Shown here: positions 46,899-58,599 of the stretch, in pieces
Layout: every line of letters starts with the position of its first letter
Position numbering within the stretch: the first letter of the stretch is position 1
NCBI GenBank assembly: GCA_023238725.1
Contig: CM041546.1
Coordinates: 14,236,483-14,300,482, forward strand
Direction: 5' to 3'
Length of the DNA: 64,000 nucleotides
From: Scortum barcoo
Taxonomy: Eukaryota; Chordata; Actinopteri; Centrarchiformes; Terapontidae
The notes under the pieces: generated by a model
Told to the model about the DNA's origin: nothing
The model's input: the letters and a program-made list of their open reading frames with translations, nothing else
Database searches by the model: none
Translations under genes and position numbers: made by a program

Positions 46899-49800
46899 AT
46901 GGATGCAGGTGACCAAGACCAAAACACGAGCACCACCAATGGAAATCCTCAGACAAGCGGGAACTCTCGTGCCCCCCAGATAGCCCACATGTCTCTATAT
47001 GAGAGACAGGCCGTACAGGTGTGCATAAACGACTGCGTAGATGTGATGAAAAGACAAAAGTTTGTTAATTGATTATAATGTATACATATAAATATTTTTT
47101 ATTAGTTTTAATACAATATACACCTTTTTGTGTGTGTGTGTGTGTCGTGTGGGCGGGGTTTGATTGTTCAGGCTCTCCAAGCACTACAAAGACAGCCAAA
47201 TGCAGCTCAGTACTTCCAGCAGCTCATGCTGCAGCAGCAGATCAACAATGCCCAACTCCACAACTTGGCCGCTGTGCAACAGGTAACCAGAGTTATGACA
47301 GGAAAATGCAGTTAGCACAAAAATATGGTGCACAGAAGCATTACTACCCATCACTTTTTGTTCTTCACACCAGGCCACACTTGCAGCTAGTCGTCAGTCC
47401 AGTACCCCAAGTAACAGCATGGCACAGGCAACCACCACTGTAAGTTTTTATGTGACTTATTGTTTAAATAATGAATTACACTACTTGCTTTTGAAATGGT
47501 AAGGTTGGTTTAATATGATATCCTATTCCTCCCAGGTCAACCTAAGCACTACATCTGCCGGAGGTACCATGACCAATCCCCGTCCCCACGGCCCGGCCAC
47601 CTCTGCAACAACAACAGCTCTCAACCAGTCAGTGTTGCTGGGTGGAAACTCTGCAGGACAGGGACAGATGTATCTTAGGGTAAGTTGAAATGATGGGCTG
47701 TGTCCACTTGTAATCAATTAAATGCTTGTTGCTCTTTACTCTGTTCAAACTCTGTTGTTGGACGGAGCAGTAATAACCACTAGGAGTATACATAAGATAA
47801 AACCTCCATAAAAGTTTTATCGACTGAAAATCCAAGAGAAAGCACTTCATCTTCATCAAAAAATGTTTGCACGTCACCAAGTTTTCCATGTAGTTAAGGA
47901 GTCATTTATTGAAGTATTTACTGTTTACAAGGTTGAAAATCTGTCATGCTCCTCATATAGGTAAACCGCTCGCTCAGGGCTCCGCTTGCCTCTCAGCTAA
48001 TCTTCATGCCTGGTGGTACAGCAACGGCTACTGTAGCAACGGTTGCCCAGACACAGCCTCAGCAGCAGCAGCAGCAGCAGCAACAACAACAGCAACAACA
48101 GCAACAGCAACAACAGCAACAACAGCATGAAGTTGCTCCTACCACTGCCAGTGGCCAGTCTGACAATGATCAGGTTTGACACCATTACCTGTCTGTAATT
48201 TGAAATCTGAGCTATTTAAAGTCATACATTTAAAGTAATATAGTTTTGGTATAGCTTTCAGAGACATGATTGTCATGGGAGGACTATTTGAGTACATGAA
48301 GCTACTATTCTTGTGCATTTCACCAAAACCCCCTCCTTTCTTGATCTTGAAGGTGCAGAATCTGGCCCTCCACTGTGCTACCAGAGCAGTTGCGGTCAAG
48401 TCTGAGCTTCCAGAGAGGAAAGATGTCACCAACTTTCCCCTCGGTCAGCAGCAGCAGCAGACTTTTGCTCAGACAGCGCAGCAGCAAGTGCAACCTCAAC
48501 AGCAACAGCAAATGGCCAAACCCAGCTTTACTCAGCAGTCTACTGCCAACACTATAACCGTAAAGACTGGAAACCAGGCTGCCATGGCTGTTACTCCTGC
48601 TAACTCTGTAGCTCCCTCCTCCACTTCCTCTACAGCACTCCCTCTCTCCCAACTCCTCCTGTCCTCCTCTGCTGCTCCTGTGATCCTGGTGCCCACCTCA
48701 AATGTTCCTACTACCACCCAGGGCTACCCCATTGGCTCTGTGACCCCTAAAGCCAACGTTAACACGCAGACTCTGGTGGTGCAGCCGCTACAACAGGCCA
48801 ACACCACTGCAGACAAAGGTCCTGTGCCAATCCAGCCCAAGACAGCTCAGGGACACCGCTTACCTGTGCAGATGCCCCCTCGACACCCACCCCCCATTCT
48901 CCCAGCACCACCTAGCAACAGCCAGGCCACCGTCGGGGGGCACGGCACTCCCCACATCCCTGTGCAGCTTGTGGGAGCCAGGCAGGGCTTAGCAGGAAAC
49001 GCACAGACTGTGGCCCTGGCACAAGCACGAAGCAGCACAGCCCAGGAAAGTGCAGCTGGTGGGAATGGTAACACAGTCTCCCAGAACAGTGCTATGGTAA
49101 GATCAACCACTGAAAGGATGCATTTAGTGACACATCTTTGGTGAGGGGTAAGGATAACATATCAGCGCACATTTGTAACAGTGTCTCCTGCTTTTTCTGC
49201 ACATATCATTAGGTTAAACCTGCTTTTGGCTCTCTGAAGAGAAAATCTGATTGTGATGCACCAAATGAGATGGCAACAGAATTTTCTGCACCCATGAAAG
49301 ATTCTGCTCCTCCGTTATCTCCTGCCCCAACGAAAGACTCAGGTTTGTCAATGTGTTGTCTCCAAATCAAGCACAGGCTATTAGTAGCAATACTTGAAAA
49401 TTTTAAGTAAGTCTAAAAATGTTTCCCTGTTTCTTTTGGCCCTCACCAGCTCCTTCTGCTGCAGCTGCCTTCTCATCTCCTCCCACCCTGTCCCTGCCTC
49501 TGCCCTTGTCAAGAGTCGGGCTTGGGGACAAAGACAGAGCACCTGTTCCCCAGGCCGTGGTCAAACCTCAAGTCCTCACCCACCTCATAGAGGGCTTTGT
49601 CATCCAGGAGGGAGCTGAGCCCTTCCCCGTAAGTGTACCCTGCTACGATGACATAGATTTCACAGTAAATCAAATTTTTGATCCTACCATCAGGCTTATA
49701 TTTGATGTGACAGGTTGCCGGACTCCTCAAGGACAGAGATTTTGCCCTGGTTGGCCGCTCAGAGAATGGACCTCCCTGTAAGTGGTCTGTGTGCTTTGTC

Positions 49801-51239
49801 AGTATTTTCTAAATGTGTAACAGTAATGTGTAATAATAGTTTTATCTTTTCCTTTTCCTGTTCAGTGTTGAAGTGTGAGTACTGTGGAAGTCTCGCTCCA
49901 GCCAGCCAGTTCAGAGGATCAAAGAGATTCTGTTCGAATACTTGTGCTAAGAGGTACAATTTACATAAGCTTTCAATTATTGCTGTTTTTTTTAAATGTC
50001 TACTGTTTACATCAAGGATAGGTAAACCTATGTAATAACCACCCAAAGACTATACTAGGGGATGCCACTGATTAGACCCATTTAGAATATTTATACACTC
50101 TGGGATGGAGGAAAAATGGCAAGATTGGTGCACATAGGAGAACAAAAAACTCAATGAAAAGGGAAATATTGACTTATTATTGACTCCTGGATCCACAGGT
50201 ATAATGTGAGCTGCAGCCAGCACTTCAAGACAAGCAGAGGGAGAAGCGGTGCAGGCCTGGCTCCACCTCCAGCACCCACTGAGAGTGCAGCTAGGCGAAG
50301 GGGCCCCTCTCGCAGGAGCAGTTCTAACATCACCTGTAATAAAATGTCAAGCAGACATCTACCTGTCAAGGTACGAGCTGTAGTTTAAAGGTTGAGGCTG
50401 GTCATATTCTGTGTTTTGTGTTTGTTGTCAGCAAATCCCATGAAACAGCCAGAACCAGTAAGACTTCATCATACTAAATAGTATTTTCTGTGCATCTAAA
50501 GACTTATGTGGTTTTATTAAACATCACATTAAAAACCCATCAAGGAACCACAACATAGGACATGTTGCTTTAATACAGAGTCAGAAAAACTAATTGGTTT
50601 ATTTTAGGCTTTTTCTTGGTATTTGTTGATAAGAAATATTGGGGAAAGGCTGGATTTATGCTTTATATATTGTGGTTGCGTTGCTGACAAATGCAGCTCA
50701 CATTCTGAAGTTTTATTGTTGGCTCTTGTATCTGACTCCCTGCTCTTTTGGCTGTAGTGTCACTCTGAGTCCAGTCGCTCTGATGACGTATCCAGCGACG
50801 GGGAAGAAGATGAAGACGACTCTCCCTCACTGTCCCCCAGCTCCTCACACTCCTGCTCAAGAGCTGGGCTCAGCGCTCCTCCGTCTGACAGCTCAGCTCC
50901 TGGTAGCCTCCCACTAGAAGGGGCTAACTTTCTCTCAGCAACTCCTGCTCAGTGGAGTGTGGAAGAAGTCTTCAGGTTTATCTCTTCCCTTCAAGGTTGG
51001 TGTTCGATGATTGATTAACTCATTTGTACGCATTTGCCATGTCTGTTCCTTTTTTTTCAACCTAATGTCTTCCTGTCTTGTGTCCAGGCTGTGAAGAGTT
51101 GGCTGCTCAGTTTCTGTCACAGGAAATAGACGGGCAGGCTCTCCTGCTTCTCCGGGAGGACCACCTCATCTCCACAATGAACATCAAGCTGGGTCCTGCT
51201 CTCAAGATCTGTGCCTCCATCAACACTCTGCGTGAGTGA
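46899..51239 (+). CDS. phc1: Polyhomeotic-like protein 1 (Polycomb PRC1)
   Basis: Subunit of canonical Polycomb repressive complex 1 in the nucleus; its SAM domain polymerises. Exons: 46899-47018, 47172-47282, 47374-47439, 47536-47679, 47961-48173, 48353-49096, 49213-49342, 49450-49628, 49714-49777, 49866-49953, 50199-50370, 50758-50995, 51088-51239; phases agree, 806 aa. The Gln-rich N-terminal homology region is near 41-100 (QALQALQRQPNAAQYFQQLM). A run of 22 Gln (about 182-203) and a second Gln-rich segment follow. The HD2-type block is THLIEGFVIQEGAEPFP. The FCS zinc finger (about 592-625) is LKCEYCGSLAP plus GSKRFCSNTCAKR. SAM (about 742-805) has WSVEEVFRFISSLQGCEE and MNIKLGPALKICASIN. 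PHC1 is chosen over PHC2/3 mainly by synteny with M6PR. Two introns use weaker GTTTGA/GTTTGT donors. Confidence 0.93.
48055..48126 (+). repeat. CAG/CAA repeat coding polyglutamine in PHC1
   Basis: Seven CAG codons followed by mixed CAA and CAG give 22 consecutive Gln. Minus-strand open frames rich in Leu are shadows. Confidence 0.95.
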
Positions 51240-53518
51240 TGCAGTCAGTGCTTGATGACTTCTCACTTGAATCTATACTTGGAGCTTAAGAAAAGACTAG
51301 AACCGTTGGGACAGGGAGGATGTTTTTTTTAACAAAGCAATGGTTCACCATCAGTCATGTGGAGACGAACAGTTTACTTTCTGGACTTTGAATGTGCAAA
51401 GACATGTTGTTTGTATACTGTTATGTGTGAGTGGTGAGCATGGACAGTCTGAAGCATCCATGTCAGTAGTGTTTGTCAGTTTTTTTGTTGTTTTTTTTTT
51501 TCCTGTCGCTGTCAGGGCTGATTTTCCGAATCATATCAATCTTCTTTTGAATGATCTGATATTGATTCATAAAATCCTAGGATCGATCTTTTAATATATG
51601 CCTTTTCTCAAAAACCATTAAAAATATCACCCTGATATGGAATCTGAAAAAAACATCAAATCAATTTGAGTCTAAGACAGCATCCAATTCTCCACGTGCC
51701 TATAAAATAACTGAGGCTGTTGCAGCTTTCATGTGCAAGTATATATGCCCGCACGACGTTATTGATAATTATGGCTTCCGAGGCCTCATTAACATACTAG
51801 AACAACACTATGTTTTAGAGACATGCAAACATTTGAAGTAAAGTGGTAATCTCAAACCTGTACGCAGAGATGAGATACAGTGTGAGTCACCCTTATTTGT
51901 GACAGTTGGACACCCAGAGCAGCGGACTCATATCTGACAATTACTTCTCACTATACTGACTATGACTGGGCTACTCATGTCTCACGTTTTACAGATGGCA
52001 ATTGAAACTACCCACACAGCGAGTAATCAAGCTGAACTGTTGGCAGAGGCAGTGCAAAGAAGAACGCTAACAAAGACCCAGGCATGATAACAGACAATGC
52101 TGCAAATGGTCCATCCTGTGGAAATTAAGGCGCTGTTGCACATTAGCCGTTTCACGCAAACAATACACTTAATTTTGCCTCTGAACCAGCTTTTAAAATT
52201 CTGTAAAATTCTGTGAGTGAGTGAGGCGCATTGCAATATTGAATCAAATTGGGACTTTGTGAATCTAAATCAGATTTATTTGGGATATCAGCGGAGATGC
52301 TCAGCTCTAGTTGCTGCGTTTAGAGACCTTTTGTATGTATACCCTTGTTAATCTGTGCAAATCTGCCAGCCTGCAGTAATCAGCGCTGGTTCTTTTAGCT
52401 AGGACAGTTTACCTGTTGGGTAAAAAAAAAAAAAAGAAAAAAAATGTTGCCTTCTTGCTGTATTTCAAATGGTGCTTTAACTTTAGTGACATGATTTGGA
52501 GTGTGAACAATAGTCCATTTCATTTAAATATTTCAGTTTTTTAGTAGTTACTCGTTATTTTATCGTATATGTTCAATTCAGGCTTCAATCACATCGAGCA
52601 AAGGACACTCACAAAGCCTGGTGTTTTAATTAGTGCATTTTACCAGTTATTAAAAGTTTAGTTTTGTATCTTTTCCATTTTGTACTACAATCAAAATTAT
52701 TTTTTCATGGATATTATATAGTTTTAGTAGCTTTAATCAACTTAACTACCTGAAAATAGGTATTTCTTATGGTTTGCTCTCTCAAGGGCTGAGTGGAAGT
52801 GCTCTGTGTACATGTATGCAGTACTACCAATAAACAATACCTGTTACTGGACTTGTGTATGTGTCTGTTTTTATTATTCCTGTGATATCCAGCCAAAAAT
52901 GAAAAAGGCCCTTATGGGAGTTTTCATGTTTTTATTCACATTTGAGTTTGTGTAAACAGTTTGAGCTTGTTTCTCGCTCGTAAATGTTCACATGAAGCTT
53001 ATAGAGAAGACAGTGAGTGTAATAATAGAAAAAAACTGATGTGCCCTTCATTTCCATATCTCTGCCTAATGTAGAATCATACAGAAATGTGGTAATACCA
53101 TATATTACATCTATTAAAATACATCTGCTTAGGTTGTCAACAGGATTTGTAAACCATCATATTGACAGTATCAACTACAAGTTGAGGATGTAGTGAATGT
53201 ACATTGGTCAAGTTTACATATCTTAAATGCGACTACCACAAAATTACATATTTTCCCAACTGACCTGCAAAGAATTAGATTTTGGCTTGACAAAGACGCA
53301 CATGAATGAGGTGTAACATGAAAATCAAAGTTGAGTGAACTTTGAGTGAAGTGATATAATACATAACAAAATAAAAGCACATTGTCAGTGCCCAAAGCAC
53401 TTGTAAGCAGAGTTTGGAGCACTTTCATTGCACCTGAAGGATATTGTTTCATAGAAGTGCACCATTGGGGTACCGTTGGGGGGGATAGTGCAATTTATTT
53501 TGCTGATACTGATTGTGA
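51240..53518. other. PHC1 3' UTR and the tail of STYK1
   Basis: No coding exon recognised. A candidate PHC1 polyadenylation signal AATAAA is at 52829-52834, followed by a GT-rich stretch, which would make the 3' UTR about 1.6 kb and place the hAT remnant inside it. STYK1 ends convergently at 53519. Confidence 0.5.
51513..52309 (+). mobile_element. Degenerate hAT (ZBED-type) transposon remnant
   Basis: A short frame near 51698-51841 reads ITEAVAAFMCKYICPHDVID and GFRGLINILEQHY, which resembles hAT/ZBED transposases (the 'GFR..V..LEPRY' region). Farther on, after frame changes and stops, GATAACAGACAATGCTGC reads ITDNAA, another hAT signature. Ends CAGGGCTGA and TCAGCTCTA form 7/9 inverted repeats, flanked by GTCGCTGT (51505-51512) and GTTGCTGC (52310-52317), a 6/8 match in 8-base target duplications. 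Most of the transposase is missing, so it is dead. Confidence 0.7.
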
Positions 53519-56500
53519 TCAGAAAACCGTGTAGTTGTTGGTTTCCCCATATCCTGCTTCCTGCAGGTACTGCTCAATGTTAACTGTCCCTGACACCTTG
53601 AGGACTTTGTCAGAGGCAGTTTTCTCTCCTGAGAGGAGCTTGCGGCTCAACTCGGCCAGGGACGGTCGATCTTGATCCTTCCACTGGCAGCAGCCCTTAA
53701 TGATGGAGTGTCTGAGGGAGAGAAACAATAGTCTGAGCTGTACAGCACATTCATTAAGATTGATCACTCTCCTTTAGGTTTGCTTGTTTGTTACCTGGAG
53801 GATGCAGTTGATACTTACAGCGTGTTGGAACAGTTGGAAGGTTTTTTCAGACTTTTCCCTCGCTGATGAAACTGCAGAAGCTCATTAACTGAGATTTCTG
53901 CAAATGGAGCTTCACCTGGAGAGAAAAGAGTAAATGTAGTTGGATATGGACATAATTCTCCATCAAAGTATATGTAATATAAGTATATGTTGTGTTATAT
54001 AGTAAATGTATTCAATTTACTGGTAAGCCAATAGAGAGGCTGTTTGAAATGATTGCAATAGTCAGATGGGTCTGCTTGTTGGCTAATCTAAAACCAGATT
54101 AAAAATCAAAAAGACAACATAGTATAAATGGTATTCATGGCTTAATTTATATTGTCGTATATTTTTATTTGCCCAATTCACGCAGTAGGTAGCTACTTAC
54201 ATGTATCTCATAAAATCTTTTCAATCACATTTCCTGACTTGTGTTCCCAAATAAAATTCAACTTACCCAGTGATGCCATTTCATACAGTAAGATGCCAAA
54301 TGACCAGCTGCGGAGGGACACAGATGACAGTAAGGATTAGAGTCACCCATTCACTAAATAGTAATCTTACCTCTCAATATAATTACATATAATATAATAA
54401 AATATAATTGCTTTTTTTTGGCACAAATTACAGATGATACCAGAGATGAAAACTCACATGTCGCTGCTCTGACTGGCGGGTCTCTTGGCTAACAGCTCGG
54501 GCGCCTGCCATTTCTTCATGCTGGGATCATCTTTCTGAGTGGCTCCCTGGTTCTTCCTTGTGTAGACCCCGTGCAGACCCCAAAGCTTGGCCGTGAACTC
54601 CTTGCTGACCAGTACACTGCGGGCACGAATGTTTCCGTGGAGGAGATCTTTGCTGTGAAGGAACTCCTGATCGGGCAGTAAAACAAGGGGGATTTTAGGA
54701 TTAAACAGACAAGCCTGATCAATTCATTTCAGCTCAGTCATTTATCCTGACATGAAGTAAATATGAAAGGTCTGCCTAAAACCTCACAGAAACTGCAATT
54801 TTTAGGGCACCTGTTTTAGTATATTAGTCGTTTAGTATATTGGTATTTAAAGCATCGAGACTTAAGTTAAAGGTTACTGGATTAAAGCAGCTGAATTTGG
54901 GGTGCGCAGAATTGTTCAAAATATGTTTTTTTTTAAATCAGTATTTTTTTTTGTCATGCAGTTTAGATGGACTGATGCCATCTCTAGAGGTGGTGGTCTA
55001 CAAAATACTGGGTGGACGACTACAATATTTGCTTCAGACATTCATGTTTCCCACAGGATGAATTAAAATAAGTCTGGTGATCCCACAACTTTTCCACTGT
55101 TTTCCACAAAGTAATGTGAAAATTAAATAAAAACAAATAGAAAATTGAAAAAAGTAATTTGAGTCATATATGTGGTCTATAAAGATGAGGCTATATCTAC
55201 TAGCATACTGACCAGTGCTGAGGCCACCTGTTTGGCCATGGTAAATATTCGCCTCTCAGTCATCTCACATGGAGGATCTACATGATCCTGAAAAAAAAGA
55301 AACATAGAGGTTACCTCAACATTTGAAAGCTGACAAAATCATATTTTTTCTCCTTTGAATATGTGATTTGTTTTGTACCTGTCTGCATCGCCACAGGAAG
55401 CTGAGCAGGTCTATGTTCTCCAGCTCCTCCACAACTGTGACCAGAGGCGCTCGAAGTGAGACCACACCAAGAAGCTCTGGCAGGAAGGGGTGAGGTCCCA
55501 GCTGAGCCAGGAAGGACGCAAAGCCTAGGAAGTTGTGTCTTTCCGTGGCATCAGCGGAGTCTGTAAAGAGCCAGAGGGAGATGAAGGAACGCTGCAGTCA
55601 CAGACATCATGTCCTGAAGACCACATTACAAAGACCTGCAAGTGAGACTGTTAGGAGCTCTGTATTGGCATTCATTAAATTCAAATTCAACCATCTCACC
55701 ATTTAGGACTCGCAGCACCACGTTCCTGTTTTCCATCCGAGCCCTATAGAGGGACACAGAGGAGTAGGCGCGCAGGGAGAAGGCAGCAGGCAGAGGGGCG
55801 ACCAGGTTGAAGGACTCGGGCAGCCTCTGACGGGGCAGCTCTCTGGGCTGGACAATGGGAGTGAAACTGGGCTTGAAGGGCTGCAGTTGGGGGCTGGGAG
55901 AGGGCAGAGAGGGCGTGACCACGGACATGGAGAGGTTTTTGGATTGGTAAGTGTTCGGGGGGTTGAAGGTGGAGTAGGAACTCGGCATGTCCAGAGCGAT
56001 GCTTTCATGCTCCAGGACATTGATACCTGGTGGAGCTGTGCACAGAGAGGAAAGGGGGAGACAAAGAATGAGAATAATTAGCATTTGAGATAAGTGAAGG
56101 ATTTACATGAGAGTAGGTAAATTTATGTAAAAATGTCTGACAGAAACTTATTGATCCCAGGGGGGAAATAATGTTATAGAGAACAAGAATGCGCATCTGC
56201 AATTTCATGTAAAAAAAGGGAGGCACGATGATCTATTTTTCATTGAATCCATAGTAGAACATTAATTTTAAGACTAAAGATAAACTGTGGTGTGCTTAAA
56301 ACAAACAAGAAAAGGAATAACAATAATTACCCAAAAGTCCAATTTTGACTGACCAAGTCGGCTTAAAACCAAAATGGAGGAATAATTTTTGCAATCTAAT
56401 GTTATTCATATTTTTATTATTGTAATGGATAGAATTTTATAACAAACATGATATAAGAGTTCAAATATCCTTTAGTATAGAAAATAGTGTAAAAGTTTGA

Positions 56501-57446
56501 GGGAAGTGGTTTTACTGTCAGCTGTTCATATTAAACCATCTGAAGTCTGTTTACCACACTATGAATACACTGAGCATGTTTTATTTATAGATCATAACTG
56601 ATCTCACTTACGTCTGTCAACCATAAATGTTTTATCTGAAGAAAGTTATTATAAGTATTATCAGTAATTTACTTTAGGAAAAAAGTTTGCATAAAATCAC
56701 TTTTCATGTAACTACACTGTAATATAGTTTGATTTCTTACATTTTTCTGCTGTATTTGTATAGAAATAATGAAAACAATTTTTTACAGCCTTGAATTGTT
56801 CTATAATAATACGTTGAGTGATTATCACTATAGATGTGTACATTTTTATAGGCGCCTGTGTCATTTTTCTCATCTTTCAGTTTCCTGGCAGTTTTATACT
56901 TTAAGCTGACAAAAAGATAAGTTAGGGAGGAAAAGATACCATGCATGTGGGGTAAGGACACTTCAAAAGATGCTAAATGAAATGAAATAAATACATATAA
57001 AGAATCATCTTGCTGATTGATTATTTTACCATCAGTGCCATGCAGCACCCTCCTGGTGGGCGACTTTGAGGCATGCGGACGGATGCGGTCAACTTTCTCT
57101 GGACAAAAGCGCAGCAGTAAAATGAAGACCAGAGTGACAAGGAAGCTGGCCAGCAGGAAGATGGGCACAATGATCACCTCCTGCTCATACACACGGATCT
57201 CTGCAAACAGGGACAGACACAATCTTTACGATCACTCAGCGAGTCTGGGATGCAGTGATCACAAGCAGACATGTTTGTCTGTGCTGGTATGACATCTGTT
57301 CATCTGGCAGCTCAGACGGACATTTAACAAACGAGAGCTGGTGGTTAGAGGCCAAAAATCTTCAGCTTCTATCTCTGATGATAAAACGTACCACAGATGG
57401 TATCTCCATGATTGCAGTGGAAGTCTGCTTCTGATAATGAAGACAT
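53519..57446 (-). CDS. styk1: STYK1 (NOK) membrane pseudokinase
   Basis: Single-pass kinase-like protein linked in mammals to Akt/ERK signalling and autophagy. Exons: 57446-57392, 57200-57030, 56035-55700, 55560-55379, 55287-55213, 54666-54458, 54307-54267, 53915-53819, 53711-53519; phases agree, 452 aa. A very short extracellular part precedes the transmembrane segment (EVIIVPIFLLASFLVTLVFI), matching human STYK1's VIIVP start. A Ser/Pro-rich linker follows. The kinase-like region (about 135-430) shows DLLSFLWRCRQ, LLHGNIRARSVL, KKWQAPELLAKR, IWSFGILLYEMASLGEAPF and CCQWKDQDRPSLAELS. The beta-3 Lys is Arg (VVLRVLN), the HRD Asp is Asn, the following loop Asn is Ser, and DFG is replaced by WGL, so catalysis is not expected. 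The start is the first ATG after the acceptor CAACAG. The human gene lies at 12p13 near the NK complex. Confidence 0.9.
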
Positions 57447-58390
57447 CCTGTTGAATAAAAAAAGAGTTTTTAAAAAAATGCTCCTTTTTGTCCACTGCAC
57501 ATACACCATTCACACTGTCAAACTTTATATTCAGCAGGTTTCTAGTATTTCCACCTGCTTACAGTTGTTATGTAGTAGCTTCAGGATATTTTCTGTTTGC
57601 AAAAAAAACTTGTGGGTAAACAAATAGATGAATAAAAACAGCAGGTAAAGTGATTATGGAAGTGTCTGGGAGCTGAATCTGTGACCAGTAACATGACTTT
57701 TTACAAGGTATCCAGCACGAGAAGGCGTCTGAGCGAACGTGTAACTGAGACCAGGGACTCCAAGCGTTGTATCACTGTGTCTGAGACATGCCAAACACTT
57801 TCTACCTGCCTCTTCTGTGTCAAAGTTGACTGGCAATCAGAGGGAAATCTCAACAAATTGCTTTTGTTTAATTCATGTTGTGTAGCGCAAAATTTGAAAC
57901 CTTTCAGACCTCAATTGTTGGTCAAAGGTTAAGGTGTAAGTAATACTATATGAGCTGGTTTAACCATAAGACACACCCTGCACCAAAGCTTTATACATAT
58001 AATAAAGGCATCATTTCTAACTGGGGAATCTTCATGCTTCATATTTGAACTCAGATCTGCTTTAGATGCAGTGTAAAGGAACAGAAATGACACTGTAGCC
58101 ACATCTTCGTACGTCAGATCTGAGATCTCCAAACCTGTTCCTCTGCATTTTTTTGAGCACGTACGTGTTAGTGTTACATTACACACCCAAAGGGCAAGCA
58201 TAAATGGCAAAACAGCACCGACTCGCTCGAATACATGTCATGATCATCACAGAAAGAGCGTACCCACAGTGAGACACACAGTTAAAGCTTTTATTAGATT
58301 AACAATGTGCATAAACATTAGCCCACTGTACCTCAGAGCTACCATAATATATGACATGACTTAAAAAGACGTAGTGTATACAATCCTTAC

Positions 58391-58500
58391 CTCTGCTCTG
58401 AACTGAGTTTTAGATCCCCCAAAAAGATGTTCAATTCTGTTATTTCAGGCTCATGTTTCTCTCCTTCACTCAGCTGAGACACTTTTCATACATCCTACCG
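58391..58500 (-). promoter_or_regulatory. Likely 5' UTR exon of STYK1
   Basis: Minus-strand CAGAG/GTAAGGATT at 58391/58390 is a good donor about 0.9 kb upstream of the coding start, which itself follows an acceptor. The TSS is not determined. Confidence 0.35.
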
Positions 58501-58599
58501 GCTGAATGCGTCCTGGGTTCAGCTGTGCTGCTCAGATCCTCATTGTCTTGTTTGTCTCAGGTGATTTGCCAGGCTCAGGGGATCAATGCGCTGCTCTCT

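Noticed and set aside
51720..51850. Treating the hAT-like frame as a domesticated ZBED gene
   Set aside because: Only a short frame survives, followed by stops and frame changes; there is no intact domain, so it is a remnant.
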